In this document: one piece after another, positions 1 to 11,208 of the stretch
How the letters are laid out: every line of letters begins with the position of its first letter
Position numbering within the stretch: the first letter of the stretch is position 1
NCBI GenBank assembly: GCA_032718475.1
Contig: JAUCBJ010004653.1
Span: forward strand, 1 to 54,459
From: Nemertoderma westbladi
Taxonomy: Eukaryota; Xenacoelomorpha; Nemertodermatida; Nemertodermatidae
Direction: 5' to 3'
Length of the DNA: 54,459 nucleotides
Made by a program: the position numbers and the translations under genes
Notes under the pieces: model-generated
Told to the model about the DNA's origin: nothing
Database searches by the model: none
Seen by the model: only the letters and a program-made list of their open reading frames with translations

Positions 1-819
1 GACACTCTACTCTTGAGATCTCGGATTTTTCGCTCACTGGGCAAGATAACCAGATCTGCTAAAAGCCATTCGGAAATTTGAAAATTCGTTGAAACATGGT
101 AACTGAAGGGAAAGAAATTCTAATTGTTTCATCGTCTTTTCATCTTTCTTCTCCTTTATTTCCGGATTTGGTTTTGATTCAGCCAAGATTGCGATAGCTT
201 CATCTACATATTGTTTGCGTGTCCGTAGATATTGGTTGGCAGTATGAACATATCAACAAACACAAGCAATTACCTCGAGTTGAGACCAGTACAAAAGTTG
301 GTTATTGGGAGATAGAAAGTACGATAACGACAGAATAAATCCCAAGTCAGTCATGGCCGAGACATAAATATCATTTAGGGTTTATTGACGGTTCATAATA
401 TTTATCCGACCCTTATAAACACCTGAGGAGAAGACATGAAATGTAATCTCGGAATTGAAATCACAACCGGGGATAAAAACTACTTCGAGTTCCAGGTTCG
501 CTCGATCGAATTTAAAATTATGTGTCTTTGAGAGGAAGGTGATCCATCAGCGGTTCTCCAGTCTGCCACTAGATGGGGAAATGTCTGAAATTAAAAATCT
601 TCCACCGTCTCCTTGATTTTAATCCGTATAAATTAACCTGCAAATTGCTTGGCATAAAAGTTCAAGAACACAGGCTGTGTCCATCTGCGCTTCTAAAGTT
701 TGCGCTATAGGGCAAAATGTCTTGAAGTGGAAACGTTATCTCATTTCGTTATTTCTTTATAAGGGCCATTACCACATATAATTATTCAATATGAAATATT
801 GTATGCTAAAATAACTTAC
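1..819. other. Intronic sequence upstream of EGF exon 1, no gene
   Basis: I see no supported coding region. Positions about 679-735 resemble the sequence beside EGF exon 4 (about 12975-13040): both have a CATCTGC..CTT.TAAAGTTTGC stretch followed by a GGCAAAAT/GCAAAAT..CTT.AAGTG.AAAC stretch. This looks like a shared intron with the tail of an old LINE relic, suggesting that exons 1, 4 and 6 come from one ancestral exon-plus-intron unit. Confidence 0.5.
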
Positions 820-942
820 CTGTGCATGATTCACCGTCACCAGAATATCCATTATTGCATGCACATGTGAATGAACCAATAGTATTTGTGCAGCTGGCAT
901 CAATGTGGCAGTTATGAGTATTGATAATACATTCATCAATAT
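820..942 (-). CDS. Calcium-binding EGF-like exon 1 of a multi-EGF host gene
   Basis: This is one complete cbEGF cassette of 41 codons encoded by a single exon. On the minus strand a CTGCAG acceptor lies at 943-948 and a GTAAGT donor at 814-819. The exon begins with the last two bases of an Asp codon and ends with one codon base, so it is a symmetrical phase 1-1 exon that can be added or skipped in frame. The translation starts DIDEC, carries six Cys in EGF spacing and ends GYSGDGESCTG. The Asp/Glu residues at the start and the C-x-N-T-x-G-S-F-x-C-x-C stretch match the calcium-binding and Asp/Asn hydroxylation consensus of fibrillin- or Notch-type EGF domains. The gene itself is not identifiable from one domain. 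It is extracellular by inference. Confidence 0.88.
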
Positions 943-1380
943 CTGCAGCATAACATATATTGTAATTAAATAATTAAATATTAAAATGAAAATCCACCAC
1001 ATAGAAAGGGATGTCTATAGGTGAAGAAGACAAGCATGATGGAAAACGAAACAGGATGGTGGAATACCCATCAACCAGCGCATATGCAAATATATCCCAC
1101 TCTTTTTCATTTTTTCTAATGCAAATTTTATACTTGGAAATACATTATAAATTGATTCTAGCATGTTTTATTTCTGTTCTAGAAAATGTTCTAGAAAATA
1201 AGTCAGGATAAGGATACAGAGGTGATCTCATCTGAAACTGATACAAGTGAAGTTGTACTAATGAATTTGCGAAAGTGTGTCTTTCTTCACCTACAGGTTA
1301 ACTAGAAAAAGAAAGAAATTGTACCAACAAACCCAGGCAATGACAGATAATACCAGTCTAATTCAACCATTACATTACAT
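943..1380. other. Intron sequence between EGF exons, no gene
   Basis: AT-rich sequence. Positions 950-1045 are clearly similar to 13245-13340 next to exon 4 (shared GGGATGTCTATAG motif followed by GCATGATGG), showing that the intron was copied together with the exon. Nothing coding is supported. Confidence 0.5.
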
Positions 1381-1497
1381 GTTAACAATATTGTTTATTG
1401 TTTTGGATAGAAAAGGCTGCCTCTGTAACCTGCTCCTTTTCCTCAATTGGTAACAACATCGTTTATTGTTTTGGTTAGAAAAGCCGTCTCTGAAACC
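1381..1497. repeat. Two-copy direct repeat with TTTATTGTTTTGG and CTGTAACCTGCTCC motifs
   Basis: A unit of about 65 bp containing GTTTATTGTTTTGG and GCCTCTGTAACCTGCTCC is present at 1381-1449 and, more diverged, at 1450-1497. The same two motifs occur, inverted, at about 10440-10515 inside another inverted-repeat structure, so this is a dispersed repeat family. No coding capacity was seen. Confidence 0.5.
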
Positions 1498-2982
1498 TTG
1501 GTTCCCGAAAATATTAGAGTGTTTTCCCATGGAGACTGACTAGTAACTGAATTGTGAAAAAAAAGACAAGAGTCTTTTCCCAGAGAGACCTGTTTTCGAG
1601 CAAAAAAATTATATCCACGGGTACGGATTTGTGACATTACCAGTGTCAGTCATGTTGGGTGAGGGTCAACTGATACCAAAGCTTTCTGAGTTCTTTCCAA
1701 GCTCGTAGTTACAACTGTTCACCGAAGACCACTCTTGTCGTTAGTAGACACTTGCGTGTCCGTCCACCCTTTCCAATCCCTTTCAAGATCGGTCATCAGG
1801 AATTAAAAGTACAATTAAAGTACAATCAAAGTACATTACCCGTGTTGTATTGAGCCCTTGTCTTGAGGTACGAGTTAGCAAACATTTCAAACATGACTAA
1901 GTTTCTGGTGGCTAGTTTGTCCTTGGATGGACATTTGATATGGCAACTAGCCCCTTGCAAATGACCACGAAAGCAGCAGGAATCACAGACTGCAGAAAGC
2001 GTCGGACATACCCAGATGTTGTGTCCTGATCACACACAATATATGAAATAGAGGATTCTACACACACAATATATGCAATAGAGGATTCTACGAATTGCAA
2101 TGCGTGGTTGTGAAATCCTACCTTTGGAGAAACGTGGGCATTGTTCGAGTCTGCAGCTGGTAAAATGTACTATGTATCCGGGAGTATGAAGTTTGTTTTG
2201 TTTTACTGGAAGTTTGTCACTGGCAATGAAGGCGAATTATTCTATCCTTCTTAAGGATAGGGATGGAAGTTCGGAGACTGGAATAAGCTCGGCTATTCCA
2301 TAGTTGTTCCTCACTACTGTGGGCCAGAGGTGGCCAAATTGGCCAAAAAAATGACATTGCAAGAATCGAATGAAACCTGTCCCATCTTTTAGCCAATATT
2401 TCAAAACATGAAAAAAAATTTTTTAATCACCGTTGTCCTCACTACACACTGCCAAATTTAATAAAAATGCCAGTAATTTAAAAAAAAAAATTTTTATTCT
2501 TAATTTCTGAAAAACAAGCAAAATTTCATTAGGATATGGTTCGAATTGAATGGTCTAAATTGATGGAATTAATGGTCTACTGAACAAGGCCTTTCCAAAT
2601 CTGGTGTTATTGAGAACTTGCAGTAACGTCTTGCATATGCAAATTTAAATATTGCATAAAAATTCTTGAAAAATAGTGGGTTTTCAAAATTCTGGAAGCT
2701 GAATTTTAAAAGTCTTGTGAGATCCCGCGAAAATCATTCTTAAATTGATATATACAACCATTCCACTTCATAAACATCAAAAATCCAGCTGCCCCCACCT
2801 GCCCCCCCCCCCCCCCCCCCCCTTCGAGTTACAAGGAATTTAAAAATACCTATTTTGAGGCTATTTTCCTTTCAATTGACAATACCGCAATTTAAGGAGT
2901 CCTCACCCTCAGCCAATGTAAATTATTATCAAACTGTTTCTCATTTCAATGCAATGTTTCTAAGGGGAATAAGGTAGGATAC
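1498..2982. other. Intergenic/intronic stretch without a recognised gene
   Basis: No convincing reading frame. There is a 21-C homopolymer at 2802-2822 and a short direct duplication of an ACACACAATATATG.AATAGAGGATTCTAC unit at about 2032-2090. The next recognisable coding relic starts just downstream. Confidence 0.4.
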
Positions 2983-5110
2983 ATCACTATGGATCACTAC
3001 GACGGAAGGACTTATTTTGATTTACGAAGCACTGTTGCAGGTGTAGCAAAGTGTTTGGCTATCGAATACCTGGACCCAAATAGTCTAGTAGCTTTTGTTG
3101 CTGGTCGGCTAGTACCACTAGACAAGAAGCCGGGTGTTAGACCGATCAGAGTTGGGGAAGTCCTACGGCGTATTGTGGGGAAGGTCATAATGAGATGTGT
3201 AAGGCCTGATCTGGAGTAACTTGTTGGAAATGTTCAGTTATGTCTCGGCCAAATAGCTGGCATTGAGCATGCAGTACACTCACTGAGAGAGTTTTACTCT
3301 GAGACAGAATGCGAAGGCATTCTACTACTGGATGCTTCCAATGCTTTAAACAGACGCCAGACCCTATTGAACTCACCAGTTATCTGACCTGCATTATCGG
3401 TTGTTCTCACTAATACATATCGTGAACCAGTACCGATGTATGTTGACAATGATGTTGTGTGGTTAGAGGAGGGGTCGACACAAGGCGACCCAATAGCCCT
3501 GGTGATGTATACTATTGGTACACTACGGATGATAAAGAAATTAGCGGTTGATGAAGAAACCTCAACCAATCAAGAAATAAACCAAGAGGCTGTAGCGACC
3601 CAAAGCCCAGGGGGGCCCAACATCAACTCTGGTTCAGTTGATGTTAACCGGGTTTCAGCTCCAGTTCAGCCGCCAAGACACTACAGAAGTGGTATGCCAA
3701 TGATAACAACCTCACAGGGCATCTACCACACTTACGGGAGTTTTGGGATCGAATCTGTTGCATTGGTCCAGGGTATGGTTACTTCCCCAACGCTGTGAAG
3801 TCATATCTCATAGTTAAAGAGGAACACCGGGGTGAGGCTATATTATTATTCGGAGGAACAGGTGTACAAATAACTGACGGACACCGGGTCCTAGGTTCTG
3901 TCATTGGTAGCGATGCGGCCTGTGGGGAATATATCAGCAGGCATGTTTTGGATATAACTGAGCAGCTGAATCGGCTAATCGGTTTTGCAGTGAATGCTCC
4001 TCATCCAGCTTATAGCTGCATGAAATTTGGCTTGCAGCCAAAGTTGGAATATCTAGCGAGAACAACTCCAGGCTTTGTGGATGCCCTGGATACTTATGAG
4101 AAATTAGTTACCAGTAGACTACTTCCAACCATAACTGGGAGATCCCCTCCAGGCGAATTAGAGTAGGACCTTTTATCCCTCCCAGTCAGAGAGGGAGGCT
4201 TAGCGATATCACAGCCGACAAATCTAATTGGTAGTTATAAATGCTCAGTTGAGTTGTGTGCGCCCTTCCAATCAATGGAACCAGAACAGGACATACTCCC
4301 ACGGGATTCCCAGCTCGCGATAAAGAAGGAGCTCGATCAACGTGAAACATTGCACAATAACCTGGATAGAGAGAAACAATACTGCGGGAACCTGGCTAAA
4401 GAGAAAAGAGCCTCAGCATGGCTAAATGCTTTGCCTATCTCTAAACCAGGCATGTCCCTACACAAAACTGCATTCCATGACAGCCTTTGTTTGAAGTATG
4501 GCTGGATTCCAGAGAGGCTACCTGCGACTTGTGTTTGTGGTTCAGTATTTACCGTTTCACACTGTCTTCACTGCCCATACAGAGGGTTTCTACGTATTCA
4601 CCATAATGCCATAAGAGATTGCCTAGCAGAGTTGTTGTCAGAAGTCACACATAGCATCGAAACAGAACCCCACCTACAGCGAGTCGATGATGAGCAGTTT
4701 AGGCTGCATAGCACATCCAGGGAGTTAGATTCCTGGCTGGATATAGCAGTGAGTGGAGTTTGGGGTGGAACTTTCGAGCAGATTATGATCGACCCCTCTG
4801 TGTGTCCAACCCACAGTCGATAAGTTCAGCATACTCCACGCATGAAGGGGAGAAACGCAGGAGGTATAGAGAACGAGTCAACTCAATTGAACATGCCGGA
4901 TTTTGACCGTTTGTGATGGCCACAACCTGGGGGGATGAGTAGGTGCACACATGCTTTTGTGAACATGATTGCGCTGTTGTTATCCTTATCAGTTAAGCAG
5001 GAATCCCCATATTCTACATTGGTCAATCTAATGTGCTGGTTAAATCTGCCCTAATGTGCCTAAGAGGCTCCCACAGACATAAGACTGGCCAGCAAATGCG
5101 ATCGGTAGCA
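2983..5110 (+). pseudogene. Decayed retroelement reverse transcriptase with C-terminal zinc-finger-like module
   Basis: Broken RT-type polypeptide. Order: fingers region ending DKKPGVRPIRVGEVLRR (2989-3219), the first Asp of the palm in LLLDASNAL (about 3318), a GSTQGDP motif (about 3475), and the position of the catalytic YxDD box, which reads WYAND here (about 3690), so one catalytic Asp is lost. It continues through 3795-4166 and into 4254-4823, which holds a CxC..H..HC..C cluster (CVCGSVFTVSHCLHC) like the C-terminal module of RT-like ORFs common in cnidarian and sponge genomes. Frames change several times (stops at 3217, about 3386, 3796 and 4164). Similarity fades near 5110. I recognise the type but not the named clade. 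It is a dead copy. Confidence 0.72.
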
Positions 5111-5199
5111 GAAACTGGGGTTATGTCTGCTGCTGCGGAGGCTGGGTGTACTTAGTTCTAGTACCCCAACCATAATACATTATATTTCAATCCCGGTTA

Positions 5200-5981
5200 G
5201 GGGCCGTTCACAAATCAGCTGACGCACCGAGGGGGGGGAGGGAGGGGTCAATGAGGGGTGTCATTAAAGTGTCATCAGGGGGGGAGAGGGGTATAGCCAA
5301 GGTGTCAGCTGATTTTTTATAAAATGTGCTTTTCATACCTTTCTTTCCTTTTTGGTTCTTTTTTCTCAGTATAAACTCTGGTGTCAAATAAAGCAAGATG
5401 AGTTTGTCAGTATGCACCCAACATATTTTAGTAGTGCCATCTGTTGGTACAGTACATAAGCAATATGTACCTTCTACCTAACATTACAAAATTGTCGAGA
5501 TGGACTGTAGTGAATAAAACTTAATTAATAACCTAATATTTGACTTAAATTTATTAAAGTTGTTACAATTAAATTGTAACAACTTTAATAAATTTAAGGC
5601 AATTGAGTTTTAAGTGTAGGTACAAAACGTTTTCTTGTATGTTTAACACTAGAAGACCCATGGTGTCAAAAATGACGAAATCCAAATGTAGCCTCCTGCT
5701 ATTTTGTTATTTATTTAATTTGTTAATTACATTTGTGTTTAATCAAGTTTTATCAATTATGAATTGCTCAGACTTTCAAAAGAATCAAGAAGTAATTAAT
5801 CCTGAGAAGTACTGCCTTACGACATTGTAATTCTTTTTATCGCATTATATTAAAGCTGACGCGTCAGCATAGGGGGGGGGGGGGGGGGAGGGGTCAAACC
5901 AAAGTGTCATCAAGGTGTCATACGAGGGGGGAGGGGTCAAAAATGGCCTGGAAAAGTGTCAGCTGATTTGTGAACGGCCCC
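5200..5981. mobile_element. Non-autonomous TIR element with TTA target duplication (PIF/Harbinger-like MITE)
   Basis: The ends form a long terminal inverted repeat: GGGGCCGTTCACAAATCAGC at 5200-5219 is the exact reverse complement of the sequence ending at 5981, and the match runs about 25 bp. Identical TTA triplets at 5197-5199 and 5982-5984 look like a 3-bp target duplication, typical of PIF/Harbinger elements. The sub-terminal parts hold G-rich tracts and repeated GTGTCA motifs on both sides. No transposase is present; the ORF-like stretch 5603-5830 has no recognisable domain. The superfamily call rests on TIR and TSD only. Confidence 0.7.
5544..5598. repeat. Perfect 27-bp inverted repeat with 1-nt loop
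   Basis: Arms 5544-5570 and 5572-5598 are perfect reverse complements separated by a single A. The hairpin lies in the central part of the TIR element at 5200-5981 and is very AT-rich. It may be a cruciform-forming or nested foldback sequence. Confidence 0.85.
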
Positions 5982-5984
5982 TTA

Positions 5985-6387
5985 CAGCCAATAATTAGTG
6001 TGTAACTGCGATACCAGCTCATTCTGACCCGGACAGATCTCTGACTAGAGAATTGCCCGAGCCATTCCAGCTCGAATCAAGCGGGTAACCCCATTATGCT
6101 CTCAAAATTAAATCGATCACCCTCTGTCTCCAGAACAAATCTAACCCACTACTGGCCTCGAATTACAATCTGACCGACCGCAAGTGACTGCGACCTCCGA
6201 CTTAAACCGGACGGAAGTCGACTCAGCCACAGGTTTAAACCTGCCGTCTGGAATAGACCCACTTATGGCCCCTTCCCCAGGTTTATTAATCGGCCTGCTA
6301 AGGGCCATTAACAATTAGCGGGCCTCTGAGAAAGGGACTAAGGTCCAAATACTGTCCATGTCAGTCACAGAAATGTAACAATCTGTA
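5985..6387. other. Possible 5' leader or LTR of a decayed BEL/Pao element
   Basis: This sequence joins the TIR element to the first gag-like frame of BEL1. It has higher GC content than its AT-rich surroundings and no ORF. It could be the 5' LTR or leader of that element, but I find no matching second LTR in the window. Confidence 0.3.
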
Positions 6388-7480
6388 TTGCGATACTACA
6401 ACTATCCATCTTATGATAAGTTTTTTCCCTTGCATTCTGTCACCCCTGATGAACTGACAGCATTAAAGGTACCAGCCGATTCCACCGATCTCAGTAAGGT
6501 GGGAAGGACCCTAAGAGGATTTCAAATTGGCTTTTCTAAGCAAATAGCCAATTTTGAGACTACCTTTCGGGATCCAAATATTGATCATCCTCTGTCACTC
6601 TTTTACGACATAAAGGAGAGAATAATCCGCATCAGGATAATCCACTCCGACTTTCATCAGTCTGCCATCAGGACTGGAGCCGCAGTGATAGAAACTGCAG
6701 CTAATAATAAAATTCGCTCAGTCGGCATGCACCTACCTATCCTTCCAAGGCGAACCCCCTCATCCTGAGATTGGATTCCTGATTTGAAGACTGGATTACT
6801 GATCATCCGGATTCCGACCATCCATCCCTGATCAATACCCGAGATGTTGAAGGATATACACAGACTGAACCCGAGACTCAAACGGGATAAGAACATGCGA
6901 TCCATAAACACCTCGGAGGTTTTATAAAAGAAGTGGGAGAAGAAAAACTAATAAGAAGACTTCGTGGCCATCCTCCATCCAGCCCCACAACTAAAAGGAT
7001 CCGAAAGGATATCGATGACGAAATAGAGACAGAATATCAACAAAAATTGATGATGGACCGGGCGGGACCAGGAGAAAAATAAAAATAAATTGAAACAACT
7101 ACAGGATCAGGCAGAGGACGAATGCTTGCAGGAGGAACATGAACGTAAACTCAAGTTGGAAGCGGAGGAATATAAACTTAAATGTAAATGGGAAGATGGG
7201 GAACATGAACGTAAATGCAAGTTCGAAGAGGAGGAAAAGGAATATAAACGTGAACGGGAAGCAAAGGAATTCGAATTTCAAGCTCAGCAAAGGAGAAAGC
7301 AGGCAAAGAAGCAACAATAGGATATACTTAAGGAGATCGAATCGATAGAAAAACAACAGTCAGACTCCCAACTAAAGGAACACCGCCAAGATACCTTGAC
7401 CAAGGAGTTTAGTTGCTATACCTCCTCCGACGAGTTCGATAAATCATCAGACAAATCTCGAACCTCCAGAAGTGGAAGAC
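6388..7480 (+). pseudogene. BEL1 gag N-terminal part with charged coiled coil
   Basis: Frame 6388-6768 encodes an unrecognised 126-residue segment. It is followed by a highly charged Glu/Lys/Arg coiled coil (7090-7317; repeats of the type EEHERKLKLEAEEYK) and a Ser/Asp-rich stretch to about 7480. The frame is broken by stops at 6766 and 7318 and by shifts. The order of coiled coil, linker and then a DUF1759-type domain is that of BEL/Pao Gag, and the DUF1759-like part lies downstream at 8666. A dead relic by inference. Confidence 0.5.
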
Positions 7481-7599
7481 GCTAGAACAGGCTGAGCATC
7501 ATCGTTTACCAGAACTGCCACCTCAACATCATGCTAATCCCGTTAAAAATACTAACGATCTTAGAACTGACTCTGACAGTGATTTTTTCAGACCAATAA

Positions 7600-8615
7600 A
7601 CACCCCTCTTGTGGAGCCTAATATTGTTCCCCATATATTAATAAACCCCTCTAAGCCGAATGTAACATCTGCAGCTATGGTGACCCAAACCAAAATTACA
7701 CCCATTGGTATTTCGACAAATACTGTAGAACGTAATCAGGCAGATAGTTTACAGCTTAAAACTTCTACAGTATATAGGGATAGAATAGTTACGCCTACAG
7801 TACGATATAAACAGGCGCGACCAATCCCAATACCAGCAGATAGATTGTCCAGCACTGCCTTCGCCCACCCATTGAACACTCACACCCTGGGCCCAACCAT
7901 TGGCAACCAAGCCTGCCCCCTATTATTGACTCCCGTGACGGACATTATGTCGCCTCCAGGCCGGTCGTGTCTGTCGGCTCGGTTGAGTCAGGTCATTGAG
8001 GGATAGCGGGCCTACCAGGGCGATAGATAAAGTCGCCCGGGCGAATAAGGATTCCCTTTATAGGGAGAGATTGAATGAATCCTCATTAAATCTGCAAGCC
8101 ATGCTGGAGGCAGTAAATAATAAAATCGATTAAATAAACAACGAGAGATAGTGAGTGAACAAAATCAGCAAGCATTGGAAAAGCAGCAACAGCAACGGCA
8201 ACAACTACAGCAGCACTTAAAGCAGTTGCACGATGAAGCTGCCAGCAATGAGCAAATCCAGCGTCGACGTTTGCAGGAGTTGCAGGGTGAGTCTGTGCAA
8301 GCCGCCAAGGTTCTGGAGGAGCTACACCAAAAGCTGGCTAATTCTCAGGACCTCGTGGCCTCGAACAACGCTGCTGTGATCAGGAACCCGGACTCTCCTG
8401 AGTATCAGATCTTAAAGAAAGCCTCTAATATAAACGGCGTTGAAGCTGAAAATATATCACGCCCTCCTATCTCACCCAATGTTAGAAACCCTGAGTACAA
8501 CACGGGTATACAAAATAATACACAAAATATTAACAATCTTTATAGACCCCTACAGACTAATGTAGTGATAACTGTGATAACTCTACATTTAATAATATGT
8601 TTAATAGTACTATAG
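7600..8615 (+). pseudogene. BEL1 gag linker and Gln-rich coiled coil
   Basis: Two frames, 7611-8006 and 8151-8615, separated by stops. The first is Pro/Thr-rich and looks disordered. The second starts with a Gln-rich coiled coil (ALEKQQQQRQQLQQHLKQLH, then LQELQGESVQAAKVLEELHQ) and ends in an Asn-rich linker. No catalytic motifs. They belong with the gag relic because they lie between its charged coil and its DUF1759-like domain on the same strand. Confidence 0.5.
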
Positions 8616-8665
8616 CTCACCTGCCACTTAGCACGTACTGAAGCGCATCAGGCAGTTAAATTATT

Positions 8666-8998
8666 AAGTTTGATGGAAATGAGTTAAAATGGCTTCCATT
8701 TAGAGAATATGTGAAGGACAGTATATTTAGTTCACCATTACCCAATAGTGAGAAACTACGCTTCTTAATAGATTGTTTGGAAGATTATCCGAAAAAATTA
8801 GCACAAAGATATATCAGGCATCCCCATGGATTAGAAGAACTATGGAAACTGTTACATGATAGGTACGGAGATGAAGCTTCAATAGCCCAATATCTGTATC
8901 AGAAGTTGGTCAATCGTAAACGTGTCATCACTACAGTAATGATTGAATTTGTTGACGAGATTAAGGCCTTTCCTGGGATTTGTCTTCCTCCTTGGTAG
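8666..8998 (+). pseudogene. BEL1 gag, DUF1759-like domain (truncated)
   Basis: The open frame 8666-8998 begins KFDGNELKWLPFREYVKDS and continues with LPNSEKLRFLIDCL and ELWKLLHDRYGD. These are hallmarks of the Gag DUF1759 domain of BEL/Pao retrotransposons (the F-x-G-x3-x-W opening, the 'EKL.FL..CL' helix and the 'L..RYG' helix). The frame ends at 8996-8998 and no protease, RT or integrase of this element follows, so the element is cut off here; EGF exon 2 lies 340 bp downstream on the other strand. Confidence 0.7.
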
Positions 8999-9338
8999 CC
9001 ACAGGAGGGTAGAAGACGGGCTTTTAATGAGAGCTTGGAAGTTTAGATGGTGAGTTTTATCAACACCAAGTTAGACAGGGTGAGCCAGGAGTTTTTTCCA
9101 GTTCAGGGATAGGAATGGGTTTGTATTCTCTCCCAATCCCCTTTCTTTGTCCTCATCTATTTGCAGGTCCCTTTCAAGGGGGGACACGCCTCATAATCCG
9201 CGGTTTAGCATCAACCATACTTTTCTTTTTGACCATAATTTTCTGCACCACCATATCCTCATCTTGTTGTTCTGACTCCCATTTTTACATTTTTGCATCA
9301 TTAATCAATGTGAAATACTGTATGCTAACAAAACTTAC
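8999..9338. other. Spacer between BEL1 gag relic and EGF exon 2
   Basis: No coding sequence is supported. The last 35 bp before the exon donor resemble the donor-side intron of the other EGF exons (TGAAATACTGTATGCTAACA type). Confidence 0.4.
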
Positions 9339-9461
9339 CAATGCATAATTCACCATCACCAGAATAGCCGTTATTGCATTCACATGTGAATGAACCAAGA
9401 GTATTTGTGCAGCTTGCATCAATGTGGCAGTTATGTGTATTGGTATCGCATTCATTAATAT
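9339..9461 (-). CDS. Calcium-binding EGF-like exon 2
   Basis: A 41-codon cbEGF cassette on the minus strand: acceptor CTGCAG at 9462-9467, donor GTAAGT at 9333-9338, phase 1-1. It begins DINEC (Asn instead of Asp at the third position, still compatible with calcium binding), has all six Cys and ends [11 protein letters not shown]. The intron downstream on the plus map (9480-9660) is clearly homologous to that of exon 3 (11570-11760), both with a TTTCAAATAACCCTTTTA motif. Exons 2, 3, 5 and 7 therefore share one intron type (type II), and exons 1, 4 and 6 the other (type I). Confidence 0.88.
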
Positions 9462-10292
9462 CTGCAGCATAACATGGTATATTGTAACTAAATAATTAAA
9501 TATAAAGTCTATTGTGAATCGTGTATAATGTACAGTATATGTGTTTGTGTTTCAAATAACCCTTTTATGTGCCTGTGGTGCAATAACAAAGAAGGCTCGT
9601 ATAAGCTTTAGAGATTGTTATCCAATTGCTCCATTTTATTTGTAATGGTATTGGAACCATTACTCATTATCCCTACCACTACGATTGTGGTTACCATCAT
9701 ATCCATATATTCTAGCGGTAGAAGCCATTGCACCGTGCCCACCACAATAAAGCTCCTGTGACTGATGCTGCTCTCTCATATATTGAAATGAACCTAAACT
9801 TTACTGAAATCATCTTTAAAATCTTTCAACTGCTTTTCTAACTTACTTTCGACTTATTTCAGTTTTGTTTAAATAGGTTTCTAACATGTCCATTTTGGCA
9901 TTTTGAATGGACAGGAAACTCGAATCATCAACAGTAATGGTGGAGCCAATCCGTGCTTCATTGTCTGGAGAGGAAAGCCGCGGAAGAGCAAGAGCAAGAA
10001 CAAAAACGCAAGCAAGAACAAACACTGCATGCTATCTGCGGTATAATGCCATTTCTCTCTCTAAGTCCATTATTTACTCATACATATCCTTTATTAATAA
10101 TCTGTTTAGTATTATATTTTCCTCCATTATGAATCTCGTAACTCATGCATACAATTCAACTTGTGCTCTTACTGATGATGATAAATCGTGTAGCATAAAC
10201 AACGCCTGGCATGGGTTTCCTATGATATCATTGTGTCTATATCATTATCTGTCATATATCATTATATTATAGTGTCTATTATCGATATCAAC
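9462..10292. other. Intron between EGF exons 2 and 3, no gene
   Basis: The first about 200 bp match the intron beside exon 3. The reading frame at 9907-10272 has no domain and no homologous copy in the other exon units; I do not regard it as coding. Confidence 0.4.
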
Positions 10293-10579
10293 ACGCCTCT
10301 GTAACCTGCTCCTTTACTAACCTGCTCCTTTAAATGGCAATGGCACCAAATGCTCTTTGGGGTCCTTGGGTGACTACAAAAGAAAGACCCAAATAATAAA
10401 GACCTGCATAATATTGGTACATGTGTTAACTTTCCTTTAATTTAAAGGAGCAGGTTAGTAAAAGAGCATGTTACAGAGGCGTTTTGGGGGAACCAAAACA
10501 ATAAACGAAAGTTAACTGTATTTGTCTATTTTATACAGGTCTTTATTATTCGGGTCTTTGGTCTTTGTTTTGTAGTCAC
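10293..10579. repeat. Two interlocking inverted repeats
   Basis: Arms 10293-10334 and 10441-10482 are reverse complements with about 2 mismatches in 42 bp (CTGTAACCTGCTCC family). A second pair, 10370-10434 and 10507-10579, is also inverted (GTGACTACAAAAG..ACCCAAATAATAAAGACCTG against its complement) with more divergence. The order is A-B-A'-B', not the simple nested A-B-B'-A'. The segmental block shared with the copies at 42164 and 51985 begins at the very end of B' (10571). Confidence 0.75.
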
Positions 10580-11192
10580 CCCTAGCAAACGAATGTCACA
10601 GAGAAATCAGCTAATAAGTTGAATTTGCTTTTAAAAGTAAGCAATTCAAACGAAAACGCAGTGGAGGTGTACGTGGACGAGTGTAGTGGGGTTTGGGCGA
10701 GTTACGAAGTTAACAAAAGATTTTCCATTTTATTAAAATTCGTTGAAACTTTACTAAAACTAACAACCATGAATTGAATATCCTTGTGACATTTGTCCTG
10801 TTCGCTCATTCATTATTATTTTATCAGATTAATAATAATATTAACATAATATTAATTATGTTAATAAAATAATATTAACATAATGTCGCCTCCCTTGATG
10901 TTAATAAAGTTTGTTAAAGTATAAATAAAATAGAAGAAACAACAAAATAAAAGTTAAAAAATCTTATTATAAACAGTAGCAATACAGCCAGCAGAAATAT
11001 AATCACTGAAATGGACTCAAGATAAACAATGTGGTAGGTAAATAACCGTAAAAGTATGGTTGGTGGGATCTCTTCAGCGGCGGGATTCAGTTGTGCATAC
11101 AGAATCTCAGAGTAATACAGTCTTCAATAAAATAGTGTAATTTAGGGTGGCATAATTTTCTAAGGGCATTTTTTTCCTAGGAAAAATTTACA

Positions 11193-11208
11193 GGGGGGGG
11201 GGGGGGGG
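11193..11208. repeat. 16-G homopolymer flanked by CCTAGGAAAA repeats
   Basis: A run of 16 G sits between two copies of a GGCATTTTTTCCTAGGAAAA-like sequence. Matching runs are at 42786-42802 and 52607-52622. The sequence could form a G-quadruplex on the plus strand, but its length may be unreliable in an assembly. Confidence 0.6.

Noticed and set aside
769-1002. ORFs starting MLQILMN.. on the minus strand at each EGF exon
   Set aside because: These are out-of-frame readings of the EGF exons; the Cys-rich frame bounded by splice sites is the real one.
2802-2822. Poly-C and poly-G tracts as functional G-quadruplexes
   Set aside because: Single homopolymer runs vary in length between the block copies and are prone to sequencing and slippage error; no supporting structure was seen.
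5603-5830. 75-codon ORF inside the TTA-flanked TIR element
   Set aside because: No transposase or DNA-binding motif; AT-rich chance frame.
7099-7356. Leu/Phe-rich minus-strand ORF that looks membrane-spanning
   Set aside because: It is the antisense of the Glu/Lys-rich coiled coil of the BEL1 gag, which produces hydrophobic codons.
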